Made by a program: the position numbers and the translations under genes | Notes under the pieces: model-generated | Told to the model about the DNA's origin: nothing | Seen by the model: only the letters and a program-made list of their open reading frames with translations | Database searches by the model: none | Part shown: in pieces, positions 47,857 through 61,205 of the stretch | Numbering within the stretch: position 1 is the stretch's first letter | How the letters are laid out: every line of letters begins with the position of its first letter | Assembly (NCBI GenBank): GCA_000181795.3 | Contig: CM012954.1 | Coordinates: forward strand, 1,355,689 to 1,419,688 | DNA length: 64,000 bases | DNA from: Trichinella spiralis | Taxonomy: Eukaryota; Nematoda; Enoplea; Trichinellida; Trichinellidae | Direction of reading: 5' to 3'

Positions 47857-50800
47857 ACGAGCACTTGATGATGATGATGATAATAATTTCCCGTTCAACT
47901 TGGTATTCATTGTGTGAAAATAAATTTAAAAAAATAAAAAAAAACTTGAAAAGCATCGACAAAAAAGAACAAACAATTATTCACTATATACATATATATT
48001 CCATGAAAAACTATTATTATTGACTTTTTTTAAAAATATATTCCTATTAGCCCCTTCTATTCTATTTTTTCTTTTTTTAAATGAAGAAATTAAAATACTG
48101 ATAAAAAAACAAACAAACAAACAAATAAATAAAACAAGAATAACAGAAAAATAATTGATGCGCATGAAGTGATCAGAAACGAACCGGTCAGACAAGTATA
48201 GTAGAGCTGATGCCGATAATGATAATGATAATGCATGCATGCATGGATACAGTATTGATGGTGATGATGATGAAAAGCAGTTTTCTCATTTTTGGCGTGT
48301 ATTATGAAAAAGAAGTACGATAAAGGCAGGCAAGCGCGCGCCTAATTTCCGGTTGCAGATGGACAACAGAAAACAAATACACGGCAGAGGAAATGAAATT
48401 GAAATTTTTAAAAATGAAAGCAACACAATAGCAACAGCCAACCAACGGCAGTAGTGTGGCAGATGAAGAAGAAGCGGAAAATTATTAGCACGCTTTTTCT
48501 TGACGAAAATGAAACCGGATATACCTAACGGGGCCGAAAGTGGCAAGAAACAGGAGAAACCCGTTGAAACCGGAAGTTGGAAAACTGAGAGCAATTTACA
48601 CAAATTGCCCAAAAGAGCCACAATAAACAGAAAAACAAATAAGCCAAGCATTTAAAATAAATACATACAAGAAAAAGAGAAAAGTAAAATAGCTCACGCA
48701 CGCTTTTCGCCGGCCGACAAAGTGAAACGAACAAACAAAAAAGCGCCAAACCAATGCTCTCTCTCTCTCTCTCGCTAACTTTCACTGACTTATGGACCAA
48801 GCGGCTCGGCATGACATCACCAACAAACATATGGCTAGCGGGATCAACAATATTACGCACCGACGATTTTTGCGAACCTCTGACGTCGGCCCAACAGCCC
48901 CGGACATCAAAAGCGCTTCCACTAGCCGACAACTGCCACCAGTTTGCTTGCTTGATGGAATTGAAAAAAAAATAACAATTCTTCCACCACTGCGGAAAAA
49001 ATAATTATAAAGCGATATAAATAAAATTGTTCCAAACACTCAGCACAAGTTCCACTAAAAACCAACCTGCGTACACTAATTACAATACTGTAGATTGGTA
49101 CGAGAAATATATCTATGTAGAAAATAGAACTGCAATGTGGGTGTTGTTTCACACGTTTCACACAAAACGTTGATACTTCGAGAGCAAGAAAAACATTAAA
49201 AACTGATCAAATGAAACATGAAATTGAAAACGAAAAATGCGAACAAAAGATTCAATTAATTCAAACCGTGAAACAGATAATAAGCAAATGTTCTCCGTTC
49301 TCCAACTGCCCAAACAAAAAAACCCAGCAAAAACACATTTCAATTAATTAAATAAATCACACTATTGCAACAGCAAAGAAAGAAACAAACAACGAACACG
49401 TTGTTCAAAATATTCAACTGTACACGTACAGTAAATTGTACTATTCTACAATTATATATAAAATAATAACATTTCGCACATCAATTTCACATGTCACTTA
49501 TACACGTATTTTCAAATAATTGCATTATGAAGGCTTTTTTCATTTTGATAAATTCTGCAGACCAATATTCAAATAATAACTAAAGCAATACTTATCGTCA
49601 ATGTAGTGTTATTGTCATTGCAAAAGCAAAATGAACATGAGCAAATATGTTCACGTCAATTCACTGTAACAGCAAACGTTTCAAATTCAACAAAACGATC
49701 TTCTTTCTCCAAAACAACAAAGCATAACCGCTAGTAACACGCTTACAACAGCGCTTATACTTGCATTCGGATAAAATAAATTTCATAGAAAAGGAAAGCA
49801 AATAAAACACGTGTGCTAATGAAAAATGCAAATAATTAATGATGCAACGAGACATTCGCACTAATTATTTGAAGTATAGAAATTATTAAAATTACAGTAA
49901 TTTTAGATGTTCAGGATGTAATTCAAAATTAGAAAAAATTCACATTTCAAAGTTACATTGACATCTATCTATTCATTTGTTTTTAAATGATGAAAATGAA
50001 ATTACTTCTCTGAAATTAATATCAATTATCACATACATGGTTGGTTAATTTCATCTGCAAAACAAATGAAAGAATGTAAGCATTTGGATTCAATTATCGT
50101 CGCTAAGCGTAAATGATTGATTATTAATTGAATGATTTATCAAAAGTTTTCCTTTTATCAAAATTATTCTTTCAATTGTTTTACGATTTTGTTACATTCT
50201 GTGCACTGCTGTTATTGGCCAGCAAAGAACAACTCACTCGATGTTCTTCGAATTGGAATTGCTCGTAAAAGTACGTTTTTTACATTGAATAAAATGAACA
50301 ATTTATATTTAAATTAAGCTTTTGAATCAAAATTTGCTAAATTGAAAACAATTTCGACGTCATCTTCACCCTGTAAACAAATAAAACAATACTGTTCTTG
50401 TACAATGTTAGCATATGAAAAAGAAATGAACGAACAACAACAACAACCAACTTAACAATCAGTACTGTGTCGTGATAAGATAAACAGTCCAGTATTAGAT
50501 ACTTCATCAAAAATAATTCACATCTCTTACCTTATTGTGTTAGTTTTGTTTAATTGATAATATCAAATTTATTTTTAATTCATTTACAGAATATGCCAAG
50601 TTGAACAAAAATGATCAATCAGCACGTGATGATTTATTGAATATGAAAATTTCATCCATGATATTATGATTATTATAAATAAATGTTTCGTTAACAGCAA
50701 AATAAAAATATCTACTTTTGCAGATGGAATGAAGTTGCTTTTTCGGTGTGCAAAAATATAGCCAGGCATTACAAGTGTCGCATAGAATCACAACGGTCGA

Positions 50801-51115
50801 TCACGTCGTCGCATTGTCGCGCAACGTATGTGCAGCAGCAGCAGCAGCAGAAACATTGTCCAAATTCATGGACTTACAATCAATAGAGTCAGCGCTTTTT
50901 TTCTCAACACTTCTGATTTCATCGTTGAATATTTTTCTACAATAACAAATTTCCATAATTAATGCATCATCTTCGTTAAATTGAAAAAAGTTCGCCGCGT
51001 TGTGTTCATCATAATTAACAAACGTGAAAATTAATCGCATGTGGCAGAGAAGTTGCACTGGAACTGAACAATAAAATTATTGAATAGTCGTCGAAAAAAG
51101 TAAAAAGGAAACAGC

Positions 51116-51146
<31 letters not shown>

Positions 51147-52123
51147 GGAGCAATATTTTCATTGCAATTAATTAATTCCCTTGTATAAAATAAAACTTTC
51201 GATTCAATCTGTCAACAAATGTGATGATATGCTTTGAAATAAATTTTGAAAAAAATTGGATTGATATATTTTATTTTTAAATTAACTGTGACGGTTGACG
51301 CTGAGCACTCACTCACTGATGATGATCAGCTTCGAAATGCAGCAGACGACAGAAAGGAAACAACTTACATCATAATGGACAATTGGACTATTCTCGATTG
51401 AATCTTTTCAAAGACCAATTAAAAGGTTAGAAAAAAAGAACTAGAATTAATTAAATTAAAAGTTAGTAAAATAAAACTGCCAGATGGCTTGCTTATGAAT
51501 AGCTGGGGTTCAACAGTGCACAGAAAGACGGAGGAACGAAAAAATTTCTTATCATGTATGTGTGTTGTATATGCCTGCTGTAATAAAAAAAAAGAGGATC
51601 GATTCATGCATTTATTTTCCATTCTGCGGCAACTTTCGGTTAAATCAGTCATCAGTCAACAAATACATGATGACTTTGGCTCGATAGAATAAATAATTTA
51701 AAATTGAAAATCTGAGAAGAAACGAAAAAGAAAGAGAATCAATTCTGTTTCTTTTGCTTGCTTAATTCCATTACATTTATATAGTGTTATTTTAACAAGC
51801 ATATATGTATATAGATACCTATCACTGCGTGGAACAGCACTGCTGGATAGTGGCTGATCATTTCCCGTGGTAGACGTTGTCGTCGCTGGACCATCTTCGC
51901 CCAGGTCGATTTCAAAAATCTCTGGCTCGAGTTTCATGTGAATGCGGGATTTGCGTTTCGGTGCCACAGGTTTCGTCAGGTTGATTTCCACTTCTTCTCC
52001 AGCTTCGCTGTTTTTCAGTCCAGCATGATCGTCGAAATCCACCGGTTTGCCGTGCTTATTTATCGCCCCTCTTTTCAACAATTCTACCTCATCTGCCGGA
52101 AGAGCACTGTAGCCGTCGGCCAT
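50801..52123 (-). CDS. Unrecognised protein, two-exon model, 3' end uncertain
   Basis: Exon 1 starts at ATG 52123 and ends at a GTATCT donor near 51819. It encodes a hydrophilic stretch of about 101 residues opening GYSALPADEVELLKRG, with the phrase KRKSRIHMKLEPEIFEIDLGEDG and then a Ser/Thr-rich tail. Base composition and codon use are clearly coding (GC-richer than the flanks). A second exon at about 50934 leftward, after TATTGTAG, joins in phase and adds RKIFNDEIRSVEKKSADSID. It either stops at 50801 after an alanine run, or splices again at a GTAAGT near 50874. A possible terminal exon ending at about 50320 (EDDVEIVFNLANFDSKA) is not connected in phase. No signal peptide or transmembrane helix is visible in exon 1. 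I do not recognise the family. Confidence 0.45.
51117..51143. repeat. (AAT)n microsatellite
   Basis: Nine or so aat units inside the presumed intron of the unrecognised minus-strand gene. Confidence 0.85.
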
Positions 52124-53256
52124 TTTCGATCACTAAATAGATTCAGAAAATTCGATTTCAGATAAAGCATGAATGAGCATGAAAAGAAATCCCTGCGAGG
52201 TTTTCATAAATAAATAAATAAATAAATAAAAATTATAATAAAATTAAGTAATACCTTAAAAAAAACTTTCACTAACTAACTGTGACAAGCTAGTCAATGC
52301 ATGCACACAATCAACAAGTATCACATGTGTGAAAAAAGAAGGAAATGACAACATTCGTGTGATGCGTTGATAAAATTTAATAAAATAAAACAACCAAACA
52401 GAGATGTATTTCCGGTAAAATTGTAAATTTATTGTAAATACGTTTCTGAACAGTTGACAATCACTGCAGAAAATTATTGGCTCTATATATGTATAAAATT
52501 TGTCAAAAAAATTTCAAAGTGAACAGCTTTGGATCAACAACAACCCTGCTTTCAAAATCTCTCCACAGTTTAACTGCAAAAGTGCATTAGCAACTTCCTC
52601 CCTGTTTCCTCAAGTCCACAATTAAAAAGTCAGAGAGCAATAGCACCAGCACCAGCAGCAGCAGCAGCTGCTGCTCCAGCATCAGTAGCCGCAGCAGAAA
52701 CAGCATACGAAACTCGACATTGCTTTTGAGCCGCTTTTCTATTGAAACAACTGCGTCAACTTTATGCATTCAATGACGCACACTAGCCATCCATTAAATT
52801 TAAAAAGCGGCAGTCTTTCATCCGAAAAGTGCCCGAAGCTCATGCCGGAAGTATTGAAAACACCGAGCTCTCCTGAAACGCCACTACCGTTTAATGCCCT
52901 CTAGTCTGCTTGCAACAAAGGCCGAGTGAAAAAAGATTGAAAATGAATGCTTGATATTTCTTATTCGAACCCGATTTTAATTTTAATTGAGACAGAAAAA
53001 AGCCAGTGGAATTTTAGAGCCAATAAAACAAAAAACATGGTCATCAAAAAACACCACCCCCTTTTTATTAAAATTTCTCCAATTGAACAACAAATTCTCA
53101 CGAAAGAGGAGCAGCTAGGCGTTTACTGGTATTGTTGATGCGTATCATTGCTGTGTGCATGTGCATGGGGCAAAAGAAAAGAACAATTTAGTAACTGCAC
53201 GCGTGATAGATACTTCTGAAATCAATTTCAAGTGCAAAGCAAAAGCGGCTGAATAA
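52124..53256. other. Intergenic, no gene recognised
   Basis: Contains (aata)n at 52207-52231 and a (cag)n/(ctg)n patch at 52644-52672 (agcagcagcagcagctgctgctcc), which is a small inverted repeat. No supported exon was found. Confidence 0.45.
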
Positions 53257-55614
53257 TTAATTGAAAATATCATAAATTTTCCACAACTGCGCCAGGAAAT
53301 TTTCCAAATCCGATAACAGACCACCATAATTTCCATTCTGATCAATTAAAACAACAAAGTCAGTGTCGGACGAAAAATTCAAGAGAGAAAATTTTACACA
53401 TTCTTCACGTATCACCAGATGGTACACAGATTTGCTATTTACATCTGCCAAAATTTTGCACCATCGTAAAAGTGAATATGCAAAGTCACCCCAACCACCA
53501 TTTGGTGAAAGTATCCCCGTGCAAACGGACTGCAAGATTTTTTCTTTATTGAATAAATATATTGAACAGCAAATGAAAATTCAATAATCCATACACAAGT
53601 TGTACACTTCTCTCATTCGTTCGTTGCATTAAACAATGTGCAGTTTCAATTTTCACCGACCCACGCAGAAAATGGATTATCAAAATAGAACGAACGATCA
53701 TAAAATTCCATTCATACCTGATCCGCAGGGATTGATGTGTTGTATAATTGCAGCATTTTCAATTTCGCTGCAACTCTTTTCAACTGCCTAACCACCAACA
53801 AACAAACAACAGCTTATTAAAGTTTAGCAGCTAAAATCGTCACTGGATTATTAATAAAGAGAAATTCATTTTCCAAATAAATAATTCTATCTGAATAATA
53901 AAAGATAAACGGAGATTAAGCTGCTTCGGGAATCGAAGCAGTAATTACGACAATTTTCATATGCCGCCGCAAGGAAAAGGCTTTTTCATTCTACACACAC
54001 GCTATTCACAACACTGCAACTAATGGTATACATGTATGTATATATGCACTCTTTCTTATCTATTTTTCTGAAGCTGTCATCACAGGCAGTCTCACTGTAG
54101 AATCAATTTAATTTAGAAAGCGAAACCTACAGAATAAAAATCAAAAACTGAAGATATTTGCAATTCAATGTAAGATAATATTACTTTTACGAGAAAATAA
54201 ATCTGTGCAGCATAAAAGAAGCGGTGGGAACCAAAGAAATCAAAGTTTAACTCATCAACAAAAAAGCATGCCGATATAGTTAACAAAATGTAAAATTAGT
54301 ATTCAAAAAGAGAAATACAATTATAAAGTATAAAAAATAGCAAAGATAAAAGAGCAAATTAAAATCAAGGTGAACACCAACCAGCTGGCTAGCAGTTAAG
54401 CACCGGCTGGCACAAAAAGCAATTCAAGGTCGACCGTTAAATGTAAATTTCACTGAAAACAGTTTCATATTAAAGTAAAAAATACCAACCAGTTTTATTG
54501 CATTAATTCCTACTGCAAACACAATCTTTTGTTGCTGTGCACAACTGCTGCTTGTCCCAGATTAAAAAAATTCCAAACCATTCATTCAACTGAGCAATGT
54601 TGTGGTGCTCTTCTGGCTGGAGGCTAACCGACCAACCACTAACTAGCCATAATATTACACGATTGATTGTTTTATTTCAAATTAAATTCTTCATCCCACG
54701 ATCAACGACAACTTTCTTCATCAAAATTTTAAAATAATCATCGATTGAAAAATTCCATATTTCGTGGAAAGAAAAGGAATAAAATTAATAAAATTTTGAC
54801 CGAATTTCACCAACAACTTGCCCACAGAACACACTTAATTGTCAATAACTTTTCCTAAATTGGCCATAAAATAAATAAAACGCGCTAGTTAAGCTGGTTC
54901 AGAAAAATAAACAAATACGAAAGCATAACATAAAAATGGAAAGAATTTTATTCGATCATTATATTATTCAATTTCAAACACGTAATCAAATAAAAAATTC
55001 CCCTATTCCCAAATGTTAAACACTGCATGCTGCAATGTATTCTAGTAGTAATAATTTTCAATTTTATCATTATTTCTTTTCACATTATCAGGTCACTATA
55101 ATTATAATTATAATTATAATACTGCCATCAAGAAATAACTAATAAATATTAAATAGAGCAAATGTTCAATAAATATGGACAAAAAGTCTCAAAAGCAAAT
55201 ACAGTGAGTGAGTGAGTACACGCACCTTTATGGTATGATACGATGAATACTTTTATCACGAAGCATTTACAAGAAAGTGCTTGTTTTTATACAGCAAAAT
55301 AACCGTAAAACACAAATACTTGACAAACAATGTCAACAACACAGATACCGTAAACAAAGTACAATTGTGCACCACCACCGCGTGCTAAGCTGGGATATTC
55401 CTATTAAGACTGATCAAAACGGTCATCAATATGAAAAATACATGGAATTTTAAATCGATATGCAAAATTATTGCACACTTCCCTAGAGATTATGTAAGTC
55501 AATCACATTCAAAATCTGCTCCATGCACCTGTCCAGATCGGAGAATGGCATATTGACAAGAAGCAATTGATCATCATCGCAAGCAATCATACTGATTCCA
55601 AAGTTTAAATATGT
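53257..55614 (-). CDS. Unassigned minus-strand gene, possible roadblock/longin-fold protein
   Basis: Two exons join cleanly: 53783-53718 (22 codons, phase 0 at both ends, donor CAG|GTATGA) and 53529-53257 (acceptor CTTGCAG), ending in a stop. The last 90 residues alternate predicted strands and helices: FAYSLLRWCKIL, SVYHLVIREECVKFSLL, DFVVLIDQNGNYGGLL, then a C-terminal helix LENFLAQLWKIYDI. That pattern is like a roadblock/longin domain (compare LAMTOR3), but no signature proves it. An upstream exon at 55614 (acceptor CGCTTAG) reads FGISMIACDDDQLLLVNMPF then SDLDRCMEQILN. It can splice in phase at a weak donor (55507) to the 53783 exon, or runs to its own stop at 55483. The start is not identified. 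Partial model; function unknown. Confidence 0.45.
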
Positions 55615-57673
55615 CTAAGCGAATAAATAGCAATTTATTGTTCAGCAAAGCAAAACCCTGTCTGTATATCGAAAATCAACAACCATCATTTACCCACACA
55701 CACACACATGTATATATATAGACATATATAGACAATGCGTCAAAAATAACCACAGCAATTGAACAATAACCAATATGAGCTTCTTGGATGTCTAATAAAA
55801 CTAGTAATTAAATTCTACCATCAGTGAAGCTTTCATTAATGAAATTTTTCGAGAAGAATGAGTGAAAATGACAAGAAAATTTTGAAAAAGCAACACTAAA
55901 TACATGAACATACATACGCAAACTTGAACATATGCATAACACAAATGTACGTAACATAAACATATGAACAAAAACAAACATGCACGCACACATTTTTCAC
56001 TCATTCCTTACTCACATACATTTTGGGCCGCAGATTGTTGATTGATGATAATCAGGGTGAAAAATATTCGTTCAAAATTACTTCAGTACAGCTCGTTAAT
56101 TGAAATTCAAGTTTTCGCAGAAATCAATTTGATTTAGATGAAAACCATATATATATATATATATATATAAATTTTAAAACATGGGTGGATCTCAAATGAG
56201 AAAAATAAAACAAGACAACACAGCCCTCACTTTGTTCCATTTCACCATGCTCACGATCTTCACACAGCTAGAGGGGGAAAATTTTTCATTTTAAAACCAG
56301 AAAAACAAAACCCTCAAAATAGCCCTTTTGATAAAAACAAAAACAATTGAAAAAAATTACAAGTAGCCATATTCTGAGAAAATACACTTTTTTTCATGAG
56401 GAATATGATAAAGAAGAACATTTAATAGTTTTGAAGTTGAAAAAGAATAAGAATCGTAGAAAATTTTACAACACGTTCCCCTTGAGCAAAGTTATTCACA
56501 CACATACACAAATCTTATATGCAGCTTTCAAATTAGAAGATTACAACATATAACCGAATAGGGCGTATAACGTTACGAGCCCAGAGATGGATGGCCATCA
56601 TGAAATTGAATCGATATCAATTTAATAGGCGGCACAGTTTTCAGAACTAGCAACAACGTGAAGCAGTCATGCAAATAATAACAAATATTAATCACGTGTT
56701 GTCAACTGTAAGCATTCATTTACATTTGTCCTTTGCAACCTTTCCATACATCCATCCATTTATGTAATGCTATTTTCAGTACAGTCATTAGTAATTGAAA
56801 ATTGTGCTGCTGCTCTGCAATAAGTGCAGTATCGATTAAGAATCAAAAAGAAACAAGTGGAAGCACACCATATGCTAGCTAGCTGGTCGAATTGAAAGAT
56901 AACAATTCATATTTTGCAGAACATACAGAAAAATGTGAGACAACAACAAATACAACATGAAATTTGGAAAAAATATAAATGTCAAAATTCTCCTTTCAAA
57001 TACTTGGACCGACAAAGAGGGAAGAGAATAGAAAATAAAGATAAAAGAAATGTTTGATTCCTTGCTTGCTTGCTTGCTTGCTTATTAAAATAATGTTCTC
57101 TCTTTCGTTTCCAATTTTCTTTCAATTACACATTCAGCTCGAATTTTAAAATAGCATTGAATTAATTTCTTTCACGCAATAATGATAAAAATTGACAAAC
57201 CCATCACTTTCTGTCATAATTATGTAAACTTCTTGAAATTGAAGATCATATTTAATAAAAATTTTCCCCAATATGGAAACTGATAAATTATGCTAATTTC
57301 AATAAGAAACCTATTCTCTCAAGCATCTCTACATACAGTCCGTTTGTTCACAGCATTATCAAATATTGAAGTGGAGCAAAAGATAAGATAAGATAACATA
57401 ATATATAATTGAGTGAAAAATTATAGAAAATAATATGTTTTGGAATAGAAATAGAAATGTTGTAGAACTACAGTAAACAAAATACCGAACATATTTTTCA
57501 GGCAAATGAGTGAGTGAGTGAGTGAGTGTATTTTTGAGTGTTTGTCAAATGCTGAAGAAGGAAAAACGTAAAGAAAAAGCAGCAGCACAAGAAGCGTAAG
57601 CGTTCGGTTGTTGTTAGCTTTTTCCAACAGAGCTAACCAGATGCCTGTTTTGCATGGAAGATAAACATCGGCG
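55615..57673. other. Intergenic or intronic, no exon recognised
   Basis: AT-rich; (ca)n/(ta)n at 55694-55720, (ta)n at 56150-56169, (cttg)n at 57061-57081 and (gtga)n at 57509-57529. If the minus-strand exons at 57.7-58.0 kb belong to the 53-55.6 kb gene, this is an intron. Confidence 0.4.
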
Positions 57674-58012
57674 TCAGAATTGGCTTGAAGTGGCTTGAAC
57701 ATCAACAAAACTTGACAAAGCATCAAACGGCGAACAATTCGTTGTAAAACTGCCCCTGAATAATAATAAATAATTCTCTTCCATATTCGAAAAGTGGCCA
57801 GTTTCACAAGGGTGTGCGAAAGTGATAATTGCAAATGAAAAATTTCCATCGACACCAATCTGGTCGACCAACTGCACTGGCACAACTGTACTGCTATTAT
57901 TTTGCCCAGAGGACAATATATTCTTTGAAGTGAAGTACATTCGCACGGTCCGTTTTATACAAAAGTAGCCGGCAATGTTGAACCATAAGCCGCTTAAGTC
58001 GTCAATGCGCAA
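57674..58012 (-). CDS. Possible coding exon(s) of an unassigned minus-strand gene
   Basis: A 112-codon open frame without an ATG near its start. The text VVPVQLVDQIGVDGNFSFAI with following ITFAHP looks protein-like. A 52 bp GT-AG intron (GTGAAACTGG to TTATTCAG) can be removed, after which the frame continues as WAVLQRIVRRLMLCQVLLMF and then DADVYLPCKTGIWLALLEK. Both readings are open, so the structure is undecided. It could be the 5' part of the gene at 53.3-55.6 kb. No family call is made. Confidence 0.3.
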   Translation of the reverse strand: MRIDDLSGLWFNIAGYFCIKRTVRMYFTSKNILSSGQNNSSTVVPVQLVDQIGVDGNFSFAIITFAHPCETGHFSNMEENYLLLFRGSFTTNCSPFDALSSFVDVQATSSQF

Positions 58013-61000
58013 AACAATTGCAAAAGAAAATGCACATCGTCAAACTGTCAGCAGCTGTCAGTGTTGATCGTGCACTGATGATTACGATAATGACCAAAAG
58101 CAGAAATGAAGCACAGCATTTATCACAGTGAACATTTATTAACATTTTCAGTTCACAAAATTATTTTCCACAACACTACACCGATGCAGTTGGACTTGTA
58201 CAATCGAATCTAGCCTCCCAGTTTTCAACGACGACAATGCTGTTATTGAAGCTCCTTTTTTTGTAAGTAATGTGCTGTTTGTTAATTAGCTGACTGAGCT
58301 CATACAGTATCATTTGGTAATTAAACACACTGGTACATAATGATAAATAAGTAAACCACCACCACCACCACCACCACCACCACAAACTGAGTTTCCTTCA
58401 GTATAATATTCCGTAGTTGCGTTGCGATGTTGCTAATTGATAAATGACAACGGAGTTACTGCATCAATTAGTCAGTCTGCTGGGCTGTTGCATTTATTTA
58501 AAGATTGAAAAGTAGATTTAACCTTAGATTTTGGCGGCGAATTGTTTCCCAAGGGGATATGTGTATATATAGCACATGCCTATTCCGAGTGTAAAAAATC
58601 AACAAAGCTATGATGGCAAATGTGTGCAAAATTGAACAACAATAACAATCTATGCTGCTTGCTGAGAAAGATGCAAAATGAAATTTGTAATTGATTTGAT
58701 AAACAAAAAAAAAATATATATATATACAATCATCTGCAAAAGTAAATCGATACAAATTGTGCAGCTGTTGCATTTTTCACGTTCACATTATAAATCAAGT
58801 ACAGTAAGCAAAACTGCCTGAAAATCTTCGTCCACAAATCAATCAATTTTAATTGCATTTGTTCAATTGAACAACAGAACATCGTTTACAAAAATACTTT
58901 AAAAAGTAATATTAATATTTAAATAAATACAAACAAACAACTAGAATAGGATGAATATACGCTACAAAATTAAGTACTTTTCTTATTATTAAATCAATGT
59001 GATTCAAATAATCTCTCCCCCTCTCCGCCCAGAAAACTGTCATCAATGTTGATTCACTATTTCAAATTATTATGGACAGTTGTTAATTACAACCCAAGCT
59101 GCATTTTCTCACTAATCGCAGTAAGTGTTGAAATATATTGGTTTTATATTTTTAAAATTATGAAACTGCTAGTTAAAAAGAAGAAAAAAATAATAATAAA
59201 CGCGTAAGAAAAGCATCAGAATGAAGAACATTTTGAATTGAGAAATGTATATTCCATGATGAATCATCATCATCATCATCATCAGTTGATCATTTGACGA
59301 TAGAATGGCTTATTCGCCAAAGTGTTTCGACAGCAGCAGCAGAACGAAAATTAAATGAAACGCATGAGCGAAAAAAAAACCGTCCGTCCGAGTGGATATT
59401 ATTGCATCGAAGTTTATCCAGTTGATATGGCCAGCAACAACAAGCCAGTCGAAGCAGGTAAAAATTGGCATCAGAATTAACGGTCGATACTGTTGCTGCT
59501 CAGCTGGAAAAGATCCGGCTGATGGATCTTAGCAGTGCCAATTATGTCCACACATTGAAATGAATATTTCAAATGGATCAAATCGAAATGGCACGTCACA
59601 CGTCAGTGTAAATATTTGCATGCATATCTTCACCTGAGCCTGAGGCTGCTCGGCAAAAGCAGCACGCAAACACACGCGCGTAAATTGCACATCAAAATGT
59701 GAACAACAACCATCATAGAAACCAAACAATCAATGGTTCCCCTATTAAATTGAAGCTTCATTTTCAATTCAAATTTCATCTCATTTCCTTTAGATTGATG
59801 ATTCTGCATTGCGCTGTGGTGTGGCACTACACACTCTGTTCGCTGGAGCGTAAAGTTGAATATCAAGATTCATCATCGTGTAATAAAAACGTAATCGGCA
59901 GCAAGCAGTTGTCACTAGTTGTTGTTCAGTGAATATTTGTGAATAGCCAGCCGTCACATGAATTCCGTGCTTTTTCCCTTCGCAAACTTGAAAGCCAAGT
60001 ATCGATGTTATTTAATAAAATTAAGACAAAAAAAAAACCAAAATGCTCAAATCAAAAGACGAGATAATTCTCTGATCATAATTAATGATCAAAAGAAAGA
60101 TGAAAAAATTTTGCAACATAAAAGTAAAAAAAACGAAAAAAAAACTTGAAAAAGCCCATTCTGTTCGAATCACTGATGCAGAGAAAAAAGTACAAATTGC
60201 CTGCTGGCAACATTTTGTTCAACCTGACTGTGTCGTTGCTGCATCCCTCAGAAAAAAAGCAAAAAATAAAAATAGAAAAAATCTACAACCCAACACAACT
60301 TTGAGCAAAATGACGTGCTATCGAATAATCTTTTTACGAAAAACTTATTCTACAGAGCAGATGTTAAAACTGGTGAATTTCCCTTTCACTCTAGTCAAAT
60401 TGAACTTCTCTGATTCAATCAACGCACAACCAACATGTACAGATTGAAGATAATGCATGCAAAAATGACATATATACGCAGCATATTGTAGCGAAAAGTA
60501 ATAAAGCAAAATGATACTTACTTACTGGTGAAATAAATTATTTTGCATAATTGGGTGGTAATTTGATTGGCCAACTTTTCTCACCGCAACTTCGGTCGTT
60601 GTTAAGTTGAGTTGAGCACACCACAAGTTGAGCAGCAGCACTACAACAAAAACCAAACTGACTTCAAAGCTGTATGTAATAAGCGATAAAACACTCTCTC
60701 TACCAGAATTATTACTATTCTCATACAGAACACATTCGAGTGAATAACTGATACATAATTAATCAATTATAAAAGTCAAAATATAAAACAGCTTATAATT
60801 ATTAAAATTGAATAAAGCAAAAAAAATTATTCCTCTGCTTTGTCATTATTTGACAGTGTTGCAAAATGTTTCCGTTTGCATTCATTGCTCATCTATTGCA
60901 ACTTTGGACTAGGGCAAAATGCAACGTAAGAGAAAAGAAGTTTTGCAATTTTCACAACATTAAATGCATTCTTTTCTTTCATAATGACACTTGCATTGAA

Positions 61001-61205
61001 ATGGAATCGTAAAAGTTTTTCAAATTGAAATAGAAATAAAGCAACACTATAAATTAAATCCGAGAAATATTGTTCTCTTCACGCCTCAGCGTTCGTTGAC
61101 TGACTGACGGTCAAGAAGCTGATCATCATTGCTTTCACCATCAGCATTCAAATTCAGCGTAAAAAACAAAACCCAACAAATTCCCCTCGCTCAACCTCAA
61201 TTAAA
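58013..61205. other. Intergenic, no gene established
   Basis: Contains (cca)n at 58357-58382, (ta)n at 58714-58725 and (atc)n at 59266-59284. A short plus-strand reading at 59427 (ATG, then ASNNKPVEA up to a GTAAAA donor) could be a small first exon but has no support. Frames at 59.5-60.4 kb show no domains. Confidence 0.45.
58357..58382. repeat. (CCA)n microsatellite
   Basis: Eight to nine perfect cca units; gives a poly-Trp frame on the other strand, which is spurious. Confidence 0.9.

Larger units (their letters stand above)
43024..50360. other. Long upstream or intergenic region rich in microsatellites; no gene established
   Basis: 7.3 kb with many low-complexity tracts: polypurine with a G-quadruplex motif (43524-43665), (gtga)n at 44157-44179, (ga)n near 44432, (caa)n at 45080-45100, (ccaa)n at 45117-45150, (gca)n at 46299-46324, (gta)n at 46332-46349, (caata)n at 47825-47856 and (ct)n at 48758-48773. 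It is GC-richer at about 44300-44900, 46000-46680 and 48780-48940, where long overlapping frames appear on both strands. None shows a domain or consistent splicing. It probably carries the promoter and 5' exon of the ETS gene. Confidence 0.5.

Noticed and set aside
57421-57885. 154-codon minus frame with a hydrophobic stretch
   Set aside because: Part may be exonic (see 57674-58012), but the rightward hydrophobic text runs into the (gtga)n microsatellite and is not credible as one exon.
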